From 12-FULL-44-12b sp964364225 (lineage in GTDB: Bacteria > Patescibacteriota > Minisyncoccia > Phycocordibacterales > Zambryskibacteraceae): a stretch of 54,488 bases of DNA. Both the position numbers and the translations under genes were made by a program. The DNA lies in contig CAYIKP010000002.1 of NCBI GenBank assembly GCA_964364225.1, positions 1 through 54,488 of the forward strand, in the 5' to 3' direction. A model generated the notes under the pieces. That model ran no database searches and was not told the origin of the DNA. It saw nothing but the letters and a program-made list of their open reading frames with translations. Position 1 is the first letter of the stretch. The number at the start of each line of letters is the position of its first letter. Of the stretch, positions 40,051 through 48,280 are shown in pieces.

Positions 40051-40422
40051 ATGATCCAACCACGCTCAATAGTAAAAGTAGCAGATAACTCAGGCGCCAA
40101 AATAGCGAGAGTTTTCAAAGTACTAGGCTCTTCAAAAAAGCGCTACGCAATGATAGGCGATATTTGTGTTCTTTCAGTACAAAAAGCAGAGCCAAGAAAG
40201 CCTGTTAAAAAGAAGGATGTGGTTTATGGAGTAGTAGCAAGATCAAAGGTGGCTACAAGACGCGCTGACGGTTCCTATATTCGTTTTGATGAGAATGCAG
40301 TTATTTTGGTAGATAAAACAAAGCACGAGCCAATTGCAGGACGTGTGTTCGGGCCAATACCAAGAGAATTAGGAGAGAAAGGTTTTCAATCAATAATTTC
40401 TCTTGCTCCCGAAGTTGTATAG
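40051..40422 (+). CDS. rplN: 50S ribosomal protein L14
   Basis: A 123-residue L14 with MIQPRSIVKVADNSGAKIAR, RRADGSYIRFDENAVILV and RVFGPIPRELGEKGFQSIIS. Highly conserved interface protein. Confidence 0.97.
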   Translation: MIQPRSIVKVADNSGAKIARVFKVLGSSKKRYAMIGDICVLSVQKAEPRKPVKKKDVVYGVVARSKVATRRADGSYIRFDENAVILVDKTKHEPIAGRVFGPIPRELGEKGFQSIISLAPEVV

Positions 40423-40441
40423 ACAGCTTGTATAAAAATAT

Positions 40442-40747
40442 ATGAAAATTAAAAAAGGAGACAACGTAATAGTAATTTCGGGAAAAGATAAGGGCAAAAC
40501 CGGTGCTGTTGTTAGAGCTTTTCCTAAAGAAAACAGGGTTTTGGTGGAAGGGGTAAACATTAAATTTATTCACAAGAAACCAGGAAAAAATATTCAAAAA
40601 GGTCAAAAAATTGAAAAAGCCCTACCGGTACACATTTCAAATGTGATGATAGTAGACCCAAAAACAAAAAAACCAACGAGAGTAAAGTTTTCTATGGAAA
40701 AAGGAAAAAAACTTAGAATAAGTTCTAAGAGCGGAACAAAAATATAA
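40442..40747 (+). CDS. rplX: 50S ribosomal protein L24
   Basis: A 101-residue L24 with a KOW motif (KKGDNVIVISGKDKGKTGAV) and NVMIVDPKTKKPTRV. It is an early assembly protein. A TTCGACARGYTCA-type hairpin starts just after its stop. Confidence 0.95.
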   Translation: MKIKKGDNVIVISGKDKGKTGAVVRAFPKENRVLVEGVNIKFIHKKPGKNIQKGQKIEKALPVHISNVMIVDPKTKKPTRVKFSMEKGKKLRISSKSGTKI

Positions 40748-40766
40748 TGGTTCAATAAATTCACCA
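40748..40766. repeat. diverged TTCGACARGYTCA-type repeat after rplX
   Basis: TGG, core TTCAATAAATTCA, CCA. The core has drifted, but the flanking triplets remain complementary. It fills the rplX-rplE gap. Confidence 0.5.
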
Positions 40767-40768
40767 CA

Positions 40769-41305
40769 ATGACAAATCCTATTAGAGAAAAACAAAATAT
40801 GGCTTTTGAGAAAATGAAAGGACGATTTCATTACAAAAATACTATGCAGGCCCCAAAACTCATGAAGGTTGTTATTTCTGTTGGAGTTGGCTCGTTTAGA
40901 GATAAAAATAAAATAAAAATTGTTCTCGATCGTTTAGCAAAAATTACTGGACAGAAAGCGGTTGAAAGAGGAGCCAAGCAATCCATTGCGACGTTCAAGA
41001 CGCGCCAAGGGGACGTTATTGGCCTACAAGTTACTCTTAGGGGTTCAAGGATGAATGATTTTATAGAGAAGCTTATTCATATCGCCCTTCCACGTACCAA
41101 AGACTTTAGGGGAGTCCCTAAAACTTCAGTAGACGATATGGGAAATCTTACTATGGGCATTAAGGAGCATACGATTTTCCCAGAAACTGCAGACGAAGAA
41201 TTGAAAGATGTTTTTGGCCTTGCAATTACACTTGTTTCCACGGCTAAGAATAAGGCGGAAGCACAAGAATTCTTCTCTATATTAGGTATTCCTTTTAAGG
41301 CCTAA
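40769..41305 (+). CDS. rplE: 50S ribosomal protein L5
   Basis: A 178-residue L5 with APKLMKVVISVGVGSFRD, KAVERGAKQSIATFKTRQGD and MGIKEHTIFPETADEE. It binds 5S rRNA. Confidence 0.96.
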   Translation: MTNPIREKQNMAFEKMKGRFHYKNTMQAPKLMKVVISVGVGSFRDKNKIKIVLDRLAKITGQKAVERGAKQSIATFKTRQGDVIGLQVTLRGSRMNDFIEKLIHIALPRTKDFRGVPKTSVDDMGNLTMGIKEHTIFPETADEELKDVFGLAITLVSTAKNKAEAQEFFSILGIPFKA

Positions 41306-41332
41306 AAAGGCTTGCTTTGTGGCTTTTTCTCA

Positions 41333-41366
41333 TATAAAATCTCGGAACGCTCTTAAGGAGCTTTTT
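41333..41366 (+). promoter_or_regulatory. -10 box and 5'-end hairpin before rpsN
   Basis: TATAAA (41333-41338) is followed by a small GCTC/GAGC stem and six T. The layout resembles the leaders of tuf and rpsS. The stem is short, so confidence is low. Confidence 0.35.
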
Positions 41367-41374
41367 TGTTAAAT

Positions 41375-41560
41375 ATGGCTAAAAAGTCTGTAATCGCTAG
41401 ATCACAAAAAACACCTAAGTTCTCTACTAGGGCTGTTAATCGCTGTTTTAGGTGCGGAAGAAAGAGGGGGTTTATGCGAGATTTCGGACTTTGCAGAATA
41501 TGCTTTAGAGAATTAGCAAATGAAGGTAAAATCCCAGGAGTTAAAAAATCATCATGGTAA
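41375..41560 (+). CDS. rpsN: 30S ribosomal protein S14, zinc-type
   Basis: A 61-residue short S14 (type Z). Four cysteines in CFRCGRKRGFMRDFGLCRIC bind zinc. MAKKSVIARSQ is the family-like start, nine bases inside the longer frame. Its last codons overlap the rpsH ATG. Confidence 0.96.
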   Translation: MAKKSVIARSQKTPKFSTRAVNRCFRCGRKRGFMRDFGLCRICFRELANEGKIPGVKKSSW

Positions 41561-41946
41561 GCGACAGAATTGGAGATATGTTAAATAGGTTGAAGAATGC
41601 AGGCGCTGTAGGCCATAAGTCTGTTTCCGTGCCTTATTCTCGTCTAAATCTAGAAATCCTAAAGCTGTTGGCTGAATATGGTTTTATAGTTTCTTTTGAA
41701 AAGAATGCCGAGAAGGTAACAAATTTTATTGATGTTGTTCTTGCCTATAAAAACGACAAACCTCGTATAAGAGGAATTGAGCGTGTTTCAAAACAATCAA
41801 GAAGGGTTTACAAGGCGGTTAAGGATATAAGACGCGTAAAGGAGGGTTATGGAATGGAAGTTATTTCTACACCAAAAGGTTTGAAGACTGATAGCGAAGC
41901 AAAAAAAGAAAAGGTCGGAGGGGAGGCTCTATTTAGAATTTGGTAG
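41554..41946 (+). CDS. rpsH: 30S ribosomal protein S8
   Basis: A 130-residue S8 with DRIGDMLNRLKNAG and the C-terminal KGLKTDSEAKKEKVGGEALF. It overlaps rpsN by seven bases, suggesting coupling. In many bacteria S8 represses the spc operon. Confidence 0.95.
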   Translation: MVSDRIGDMLNRLKNAGAVGHKSVSVPYSRLNLEILKLLAEYGFIVSFEKNAEKVTNFIDVVLAYKNDKPRIRGIERVSKQSRRVYKAVKDIRRVKEGYGMEVISTPKGLKTDSEAKKEKVGGEALFRIW

Positions 41947-41975
41947 TTCAATCTGTTTGATATAAATAATAAAAA

Positions 41976-42509
41976 ATGTCTAGAATTGCAAAAAAAGGAA
42001 TAAAAATACCACAGGGCACAAGTGTTTCTGTGTCAGGGAATGCAGTTTTAGTTAAGGGTCCACAAGGCGAATTGTCTAGAAATTTTTCTCCAACAATAAG
42101 CCTCACCATTATTGATGATATGGTTATGTTTGAAAACAAATCTGGCTCATTGGAATCTAAGGCAGCTCTCGGCACCATTGCAGCTCACCTAAAAAATATG
42201 GTTAGTGGTGTTAATAATAAGTTTTCAAAAAAGCTTATCCTTGAAGGAATAGGTTATAAAATGGAATCCCAAGGAGATAAAATAAAATTTGCTCTAGGTT
42301 TTTCTCACCCAGTAATTGTTGAAATACCAAAAGGAATTACTGTTGAAATAGAAAAAGCCAACCTAATTGTTTCTGGAATTAACAAAGATGATGTGGGTGA
42401 ATTTGCCGCTCGCATTCGTGATTTTAAAAAACCAGAGCCATATAAGGGAAAAGGTTTTAGATATGCAGATGAAATTATAAAACGTAAGCAGGGCAAGAAA
42501 TCGGTATAA
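41976..42509 (+). CDS. rplF: 50S ribosomal protein L6
   Basis: A 177-residue L6, two tandem folds, with SRIAKKGIKIPQGTSV, KLILEGIGYKMESQGDKI and the C-terminal EPYKGKGFRYADEIIKRKQG. Confidence 0.96.
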   Translation: MSRIAKKGIKIPQGTSVSVSGNAVLVKGPQGELSRNFSPTISLTIIDDMVMFENKSGSLESKAALGTIAAHLKNMVSGVNNKFSKKLILEGIGYKMESQGDKIKFALGFSHPVIVEIPKGITVEIEKANLIVSGINKDDVGEFAARIRDFKKPEPYKGKGFRYADEIIKRKQGKKSV

Positions 42510-42511
42510 AC

Positions 42512-42865
42512 ATGAAATCAATTCCCGCAAAAAAAACAGCCAAGAGACAAAGAAGACACGCTCGTATCAGAGCTAAGGTTATTGGTGATTCTCTCAGGCC
42601 TCGTCTAGCTATTTACAAATCAAACAAATTTATTTGGGCGCAGATTATTGATGATACTAAAGGTGTTACAATTGCTTCCTCAACAACAAAAAATGTGAAA
42701 GGGAAGACAGAGACAGAGCGTGCTCATATAGCGGGTGGGGCAATAGCAAAACTTGCTGTTGCAAAAGGAATAAAGTCCATCGTTTTTGATAGAGGGGGCT
42801 TTATATACACTGGTCGAGTTCGTGCTTTTGCAGATGGAGCAAGAGAGGGTGGATTAACTTTTTAA
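42512..42865 (+). CDS. rplR: 50S ribosomal protein L18
   Basis: A 117-residue L18 with RPRLAIYKSNKFIWAQIIDD, VFDRGGFIYTGRVRAFADGA and the terminal AREGGLTF. It binds 5S rRNA with L5. Confidence 0.96.
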   Translation: MKSIPAKKTAKRQRRHARIRAKVIGDSLRPRLAIYKSNKFIWAQIIDDTKGVTIASSTTKNVKGKTETERAHIAGGAIAKLAVAKGIKSIVFDRGGFIYTGRVRAFADGAREGGLTF

Positions 42866-42873
42866 TACACTTG

Positions 42874-42985
42874 CCCCGTACGAAACAGCGGGAAACACAA
42901 AAAATTAAAATGACAAAGGATGAAATAAAAAATACAGAAAACGAAATTCAGGAAGGAGTTATTGCGCCGACTGTTTCGTTTGGGG
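42874..42985. repeat. CCCGTACGAAAC-family palindrome spanning the rpsE start
   Basis: The left arm CCCCGTACGAAACAGCGG (42874-42891) follows the rplR stop. The right arm GCCGACTGTTTCGTTTGGGG (42966-42985) lies within rpsE and encodes PTVSFG. Third member of the family after the tuf and rplD copies. Confidence 0.8.
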
Positions 42986-43617
42986 TGGACGAAAATACAA
43001 TAAAAACAACAGATATAGTAGCTGATGTAGTTCCGACCCATTCTGAGGCCGTGCCCGCTGAAGCTCCAAAAGCAGTTGCTCCAAAAGATACAAAAGACCA
43101 AAAAAATTACGAAAAAAATCCTCGTCGCAGTCGTCGTGGGGGGCCTCGTCGTGAGGAAAAAGTTAAAAGTGAATTTGATCATAGGCTAGTTGGCATAAGA
43201 AGAGTTTCAAGAACAGTTGCCGGAGGCCGTCGTTTTTCTTTTTCGGCACTTGTTGTGGTAGGGAATAGAAAAGGCAAAGTTGGGGTGGGGCAAGGTAAAT
43301 CAGGAGATACTCCTATTGCCATAGAAAAAGCTGTAAGAGATGCAAAGAAGCGTTTAATAACTGTTGAACTTACAAAAGAAGGACGCATTCCTCACGAAGT
43401 ACAAGCAAAGTATTCAAGCGCAATTGTGAAAATAATGCCAGCAAAAGGTAGAGGTATTTTGGCTGGTTCTGCAACGCGTTATGTATTGGAACTTGCTGGA
43501 GTTAAAGAAGTGAATGCAAAAATTCTTTCTGGTTCAAAAAATGCTTTAAATATTTCAAAAGCAACAATAAAAGCACTACAAATGCTGACCGGTGCGGAAA
43601 AAGTAAATAAAAAATAA
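42910..43617 (+). CDS. rpsE: 30S ribosomal protein S5 with extended N-terminus
   Basis: The product is 235 residues, against about 165 in typical bacteria. The S5 core begins near residue 85 (RLVGIRRVSRTVAGGRRFSF) and includes GNRKGKVGVGQGKSGDTP. The first 80 residues are acidic then basic, and include the repeat-encoded IAPTVSFGVDEN. The start at ATG 42910 is chosen over the in-frame TTG 42871, which would read the left palindrome arm. Confidence 0.94.
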   Translation: MTKDEIKNTENEIQEGVIAPTVSFGVDENTIKTTDIVADVVPTHSEAVPAEAPKAVAPKDTKDQKNYEKNPRRSRRGGPRREEKVKSEFDHRLVGIRRVSRTVAGGRRFSFSALVVVGNRKGKVGVGQGKSGDTPIAIEKAVRDAKKRLITVELTKEGRIPHEVQAKYSSAIVKIMPAKGRGILAGSATRYVLELAGVKEVNAKILSGSKNALNISKATIKALQMLTGAEKVNKK

Positions 43618-43621
43618 ACCC

Positions 43622-44056
43622 ATGCAAATGCACACACTAAAAAGAAAGAGTGCCCTAAAAACATCTGCAAGAGTAGGTCGTGGAGGAAAGCGTGGCAAAA
43701 CTGCTGGAAGGGGAACAAAAGGCCAGAATGCTCGTTCTGGAAGAAAGAAGCACCCTGAAGAGAGAGATATGATTAAGAAAATTCCTAAGATGCGTGGTCG
43801 TGGAAAAAATTCTAATACCACGATTCAAACAAAAGCGTTTGCAATACCTGTAATGGCACTAGAGACTCTTTCAAAGGGTGAAGTGAATGTACGTACTCTT
43901 ATCGCAAATAAAATAATTCAACTTCCTAAAAGACAAAGGCCAGTTGTTAAAATTTTGGGTACAGGAAAATTGTCAAAGGCCTTCACTTTGAAAGGCATTG
44001 AAGTTTCAGCAACTGCAAAGAAGGCTATAGAGGATGCGGGCGGTGCGGTAAAATAA
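43622..44056 (+). CDS. rplO: 50S ribosomal protein L15
   Basis: A 144-residue L15 with VGRGGKRGKTAGRGTKGQNA in the extended N-terminus and a compact C-terminal domain. It starts four bases after rpsE. L30 (rpmD), normally between S5 and L15, is absent, as known for CPR bacteria. Confidence 0.95.
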   Translation: MQMHTLKRKSALKTSARVGRGGKRGKTAGRGTKGQNARSGRKKHPEERDMIKKIPKMRGRGKNSNTTIQTKAFAIPVMALETLSKGEVNVRTLIANKIIQLPKRQRPVVKILGTGKLSKAFTLKGIEVSATAKKAIEDAGGAVK

Positions 44057-44060
44057 ACCA

Positions 44061-45332
44061 ATGACAAATTTTGTTCAAAAAGTAAGACTTTTACTTGAAG
44101 ACCGAGTAATGAAAAAGCGTATTCTCTTTGCTTTTTTTATACTTCTTTTATTTAGAATTCTTGCCGTTATTCCAATCCCCGGCATTGATCCACAAAGGAT
44201 AGCTGAATTTTTTGCACAAAACCAATTTCTAGGTTTGATTAATGTCTTTACAGGAGGAGGACTCTCTTCTCTTTCAATTGTAATGCTTGGTATCGGTCCA
44301 TATATTACAGGGTCAATTATTATGCAACTCTTGACCATTATTTTCCCTAAATTGAAAGCAATGTATCAGGAAGATGGAGATATTGGCAGAAAAAAGTTTG
44401 CTCAATATTCAAGAATGCTAACAGTGCCTTTAGCAATACTCCAGTCTTTTGCATTTTTGACGCTTCTTTCAAGACAGGGTGTTTTAGGTACTTTGAGCAC
44501 AACCCAACTCGCTATAAACATTGTAGTGGTTACTGGAGGCTCTGTGCTCTTGATGTGGTTAGGTGAGCTAATTTCTGAATATGGAGTAGGAAATGGAGTT
44601 TCGCTCATTATCTTTGCCGGTATTATTGCAGCGCTACCTCAAAATATTGCCCAACTACTTGTTTCTTTCCAACCATCTTATATTCCTGTTTACCTAGCAT
44701 TTTTAGTTGCATCAATTCTTATTATTTTGGGCGTTGTAATTGTGACAGAGGCGGAAAGACCAATACCGGTTACTTACGCAAAAAGAATTCGTGGGAACAA
44801 AGTTTTTGGTGGTCTTTCAACATACCTTCCAATCCGTATAAACCAAGCGGGAGTTATTCCTATTATCTTTGCACTTTCAATCCTTTTGTTCCCACAAATG
44901 ATTTTTAACTTCTTCAAGACATCTTCAAACTCTCTTATTCAAGGAATAGCAGAAACCGGCACCACTATATTGGCCAATCAGTGGGTTTACGGAATTTCTT
45001 ATTTCGTTTTGATTTTCCTTTTCACATATTTCTATACAGCAGTTACATTTGATCCTGATCAAATGTCTAACAATCTTCAGAAAAATGGGGCGTTTATTCC
45101 AGGTGTTCGCCCAGGGCCTTCCACATCTGAATATTTAGGAAAGATAATCACACGCCTTACTCTGGTAGGAGCGGTGTTTCTGGGCCTCATTGCAGTCCTT
45201 CCACTCGTTATGCAGGCACTCACTGGCATTCAAGCACTTGCAATTGGCGGTACCGCGCTTCTCATTGTTGTTTCTGTTGTGCTAGACCTAGTAAAGAAAT
45301 TAGACGCACAGGTTACTGCTCGAGAATATTAA
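44061..45332 (+). CDS. secY: protein translocase subunit SecY
   Basis: A 423-residue, ten-helix translocon channel. The plug region has RILAVIPIPGID, and there are GIGPYITGSIIMQLL, the cytosolic loop RRIPVTYAKR-like RPIPVTYAKRIRGNK, and GVRPGPSTSEYL. It closes the ribosomal cluster and is followed by a palindromic terminator. Confidence 0.97.
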   Translation: MTNFVQKVRLLLEDRVMKKRILFAFFILLLFRILAVIPIPGIDPQRIAEFFAQNQFLGLINVFTGGGLSSLSIVMLGIGPYITGSIIMQLLTIIFPKLKAMYQEDGDIGRKKFAQYSRMLTVPLAILQSFAFLTLLSRQGVLGTLSTTQLAINIVVVTGGSVLLMWLGELISEYGVGNGVSLIIFAGIIAALPQNIAQLLVSFQPSYIPVYLAFLVASILIILGVVIVTEAERPIPVTYAKRIRGNKVFGGLSTYLPIRINQAGVIPIIFALSILLFPQMIFNFFKTSSNSLIQGIAETGTTILANQWVYGISYFVLIFLFTYFYTAVTFDPDQMSNNLQKNGAFIPGVRPGPSTSEYLGKIITRLTLVGAVFLGLIAVLPLVMQALTGIQALAIGGTALLIVVSVVLDLVKKLDAQVTAREY

Positions 45333-45334
45333 AT

Positions 45335-45512
45335 CACGCTCGGGGTAATATTTCTGAAATCAACCTCCACTCGGCTGAAAATTACTAAATAGATAAGCTT
45401 CATAGACGAAAAACGCCAAAACTCACTTCGTTCGAACAGTTGGCGTTTTTCTATTTCACTAAGTCTATTTTGGAATAGCCTCGTGAGCTTTCATAAATAT
45501 TACCCCTCGCTT
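45335..45512. repeat. 178-bp palindromic element with central terminator after secY
   Basis: The outer arms (CGCTCGGGGTAATATTTCTG and its near complement) and inner segments (TCTATTTCACTAAGTC..TTTTGGAATA) match the element at 36792. The centre (45408-45451) is a 12-bp hairpin GAAAAACGCCAA/TTGGCGTTTTTC that can terminate secY (+) and the 45512 gene (-). Confidence 0.8.
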
Positions 45513-45940
45513 TAAAGTCTGTCGCCCTTCATTTTTAGTTTGTATGGAATTGAAATAAACAAAATAGACCATAAAGCCATACATGGTATGAGAAAGAAGA
45601 AAAACAAGTTTTCAGTAGCCAGGGAAAGTTCTATAGCTTTCCAAATAAAGATAACATATAAACTTGTTGATATATAAAATAGATATTCTTCTATGGGCAA
45701 ATCAAACACTTTTATTCCAAGCGTATCTTTAATATTGAATTGCCAAAGCCACACAGTATCCTTTTTACCGTGGCGAGTTGCCCAAATGTCCCAAATTGCA
45801 CCGAGTATTGTTATTAGGACTACAAATATTAGAAAGTGTTGCCAAACAATACTTTGCCAAACAAATAGTCCGGCAACAATCATAGGAATCACAAATACAA
45901 AAATCAGGGACAAAAGATAATAAAATTTACTAGGAATCAT
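45512..45940 (-). CDS. lycopene cyclase domain protein (CrtYc/d-like)
   Basis: A 142-residue membrane protein with about four helices. The lycopene-cyclase-domain pattern is present: GAIWDIWATRHGKKDTVWLW, then LGIKVFDLPIEEYLFYIST. In actinobacteria and archaea two such half-units cyclise lycopene. Only one is seen here, and no carotenoid genes are nearby, so the substrate is open. Its stop lies at the edge of a palindromic element. Confidence 0.75.
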   Translation of the reverse strand: MIPSKFYYLLSLIFVFVIPMIVAGLFVWQSIVWQHFLIFVVLITILGAIWDIWATRHGKKDTVWLWQFNIKDTLGIKVFDLPIEEYLFYISTSLYVIFIWKAIELSLATENLFFFFLIPCMALWSILFISIPYKLKMKGDRL

Positions 45941-45979
45941 TATTCCAATTATATAAAAAGAGAGTGTACAATACTATTA

Positions 45980-46693
45980 ATGGATAAAGATGTGTTCATT
46001 TTTATTGGGCGTTCCGGATGTGGAAAGGGGACCCAAAAAGACCTTTTAATAAAAAAATTACAAGATATTGGAATGCCCTTTCTCTCTATTTACACAGGAG
46101 ACTCTTTAAGAAGTTTCATCTCTTCTCATAGCTTCGTTGCACAAAAAGTTAAGTCTGCTGTTGCAACTGGGGACTTGGCCCCATCTTTCGTTGCTAGTAC
46201 TATGTGGTCACAGATTTTGATGGACCAATATCAAGAAAATCAAAGCCTTATTTTTGACGGCTCCCCAAGAACTTTAGATGAAGCACAAGAATTAGAGAAT
46301 GCTATAAAATTTTTAGGTTTTATAAGCCCAGTCGTAATAAATTTAAATGTTTCTAACTCTTGGTCAAGAGATCGCTTATTAGCTAGAAAAAGAGAAGATG
46401 ATAGTGTTGAAGCCGTAAACAAACGCTTGGCTTGGTATGAAGCTTCTGTTTCTCAAGTTGTAAGTTATTATCGAAGCAATAGTTTCTATTGTTTTAAAGA
46501 AATAAATGGTGAGCAAACAATTCCAAAAGTGGCCGAAGATATTTTGAGCGCTCTTCCTTACTTAAAGCAGGCTCCTGTTGCAAATAGAATGAAGTCCCTT
46601 CAATATGTGAACACAAAGGATTCGTTAGAAACATCAATACAACAAAATGGCAAACTTGAGACTCAAAACTTTATCCGAAGTCAAAACCCTTAG
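45980..46693 (+). CDS. adk: adenylate kinase-like nucleoside monophosphate kinase
   Basis: A 237-residue P-loop kinase with GRSGCGKGTQ (9-18), an NMP-binding segment (YTGDSLRSFI, FDGSPRTLDEAQ) and LID-type RDRLLARKREDD with no zinc cysteines. It likely converts AMP and ATP to ADP. It sits between secY and map, as adk does in many bacteria. The long C-terminal tail overlaps map by 47 bases. Confidence 0.85.
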   Translation: MDKDVFIFIGRSGCGKGTQKDLLIKKLQDIGMPFLSIYTGDSLRSFISSHSFVAQKVKSAVATGDLAPSFVASTMWSQILMDQYQENQSLIFDGSPRTLDEAQELENAIKFLGFISPVVINLNVSNSWSRDRLLARKREDDSVEAVNKRLAWYEASVSQVVSYYRSNSFYCFKEINGEQTIPKVAEDILSALPYLKQAPVANRMKSLQYVNTKDSLETSIQQNGKLETQNFIRSQNP

Positions 46694-47423
46694 AGAGGGG
46701 GGCAAAAGACACGCTCAAATTCTAAAAGAGCTTGCCGACATGGTTAAACCAGGGGTTTCTACTAATGAGCTAAATGAATACGCTTTGAAGCGTATAAAGG
46801 AATATGGAGATGTGCCAGCTTTCTTAAATTACAAGCCAGAAGGGGCAAAAAGCCCATATCCAGCCGCGCTTTGTGTGTCTGTGAATGATGAAATAGTGCA
46901 TGGAATACCCAACGGTAAACTGAAAATTCTTAATGAGGGAGATATTGTTTCTCTAGACCTTGGCGTACGTCACGAAGGCTTAATTACTGACGCTGCGATA
47001 ACTGTCGGTGTCGGAAAAATATCCCACGACGATGAAATGCTCATATCTGCAACAGAAAGAGCTTTGTATGCTGGAATTGATAAGGCGGTTTTGGGTGGAA
47101 GAATTGGTGACATTGGATTCGCAATTGAAAATATTGCAAAGCGCGCACGATTTAATAATTGTGAAGGATTGGCGGGGCACGGTGTAGGGTATGCGGTGCA
47201 TGAAGATCCCTACGTTCCAAATACAGGAAATAAAGGGGACGGGGAACTTTTGAAAGAAGGTTTGGTAATTGCGATTGAGCCAATGCTAACATCTGGTTTA
47301 GGAGAAATAACTTTAGCTCGTGATGGTTTTACTTACAAAACGTTTGATGGAAAAAAATCGGCACACTTTGAGCACACTATTGCCATAACAAAAGAAGGAC
47401 CGATAATTTTAACAGCACTGTAG
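46647..47423 (+). CDS. map: methionine aminopeptidase, type I
   Basis: A 258-residue M24 enzyme removing N-terminal Met. Metal ligands can be placed: two Asp (SLDLGVRHEGLITDAAIT), His in GHGVGYAVHEDP, and Glu in IEPML and FEHTIAIT. The start at 46647 lies within the upstream kinase gene. Its stop is inside a palindrome that acts as terminator. Confidence 0.96.
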   Translation: MANLRLKTLSEVKTLREGGKRHAQILKELADMVKPGVSTNELNEYALKRIKEYGDVPAFLNYKPEGAKSPYPAALCVSVNDEIVHGIPNGKLKILNEGDIVSLDLGVRHEGLITDAAITVGVGKISHDDEMLISATERALYAGIDKAVLGGRIGDIGFAIENIAKRARFNNCEGLAGHGVGYAVHEDPYVPNTGNKGDGELLKEGLVIAIEPMLTSGLGEITLARDGFTYKTFDGKKSAHFEHTIAITKEGPIILTAL

Positions 47424-47436
47424 TGCTGTTAAAATT
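47405..47436 (+). terminator. palindromic terminator at the map stop
   Basis: AATTTTAACAGCACT pairs with AGTGCTGTTAAAATT. The stem includes the last map codons and stop. It has weak T-tails on both sides. Confidence 0.6.
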
Positions 47437-47524
47437 GGAATAAAGAATAATGAATTTAGAATTATGAAAAATCAAAACTCCTGCTATAATCATTATTCAT
47501 AATTCCTTATTCTAAATTCTATTC
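47437..47524. repeat. AT-rich palindrome between map and ndk
   Basis: GGAATAAAGAATAATGAATT on the left and TTATTCTAAATTCTATTC on the right are imperfect complements. Same family as 28867 and 29515. The centre contains TATAAT (47485-47490), a possible ndk -10. Confidence 0.7.
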
Positions 47525-47529
47525 AAAAC

Positions 47530-48135
47530 ATGCATCCAAAAAAAGAAAGAACATTTGTAATAATAAAACCGGATGGCGTTCAAAGAACACTCATCGGTGA
47601 AATTATAAAGCGTTTTGAAAGAACTGGGCTTAAACTTATTGCTATGAAGCTCGTTGTTCCTACTGAAGAGCAATGTGCTACTCATTACTATAAAGATGAT
47701 GAGTGGTTTTTGAAAAAGGGAACAAATATTTTAGAAAATAAAAAGAAACTAGGTTTACCGATTGAAAAAGAAGCCATTGAATATGGAAGAGATATTATTC
47801 GTGCCATCACTAAATTTATGACAGTGGGTCCTGTAGTACTTATGGTTTGGGAGGGAAATCAGGCAGTTGGTGTTATAAAGAAGTTAGTTGGGGGAACAGA
47901 ACCAACAACATCTGATGTTGGAACAATTCGTGGAGATTTTACTATAGATTCTTATTATCTTTGTGATGTTGATGGATCTCGTGGAATGAGAAATCTAATT
48001 CATTGTACAGATGGAGATCAAAAAGAGGCAGAAAGAGAAATAAATATATGGTTTAAGCCTGAAGAGATAATAAATTACCGTTTAGTACAAGATGAAATAT
48101 TGTACGACGTAAATCTAGACGGCATCTTAGAATAA
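47530..48135 (+). CDS. ndk: nucleoside diphosphate kinase, enlarged
   Basis: A 201-residue NDK. It starts with ERTFVIIKPDGVQRTLIGEI; the active His is in RNLIHCTDG, and GTIRGDFTID is present. Typical NDKs have about 140 residues. Here there is an insertion in the middle (about 55-85, FLKKGTNILENKKKLG) and a C-terminal extension (about 25 residues). It balances NTP pools using ATP. Confidence 0.93.
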   Translation: MHPKKERTFVIIKPDGVQRTLIGEIIKRFERTGLKLIAMKLVVPTEEQCATHYYKDDEWFLKKGTNILENKKKLGLPIEKEAIEYGRDIIRAITKFMTVGPVVLMVWEGNQAVGVIKKLVGGTEPTTSDVGTIRGDFTIDSYYLCDVDGSRGMRNLIHCTDGDQKEAEREINIWFKPEEIINYRLVQDEILYDVNLDGILE

Positions 48136-48280
48136 AACCCTCGCTTTAAATAAAAACTACAGAAAAATTGTAAGTTAGAAAATGCCTAATATACGCTGTG
48201 TTTTTAACTTTTTTCTTGCGTGAAGCTCGTTTTTCGTTTCACTATTGGCTATCCACCCTTTTCTTAGTTTTTAGTAGTTC

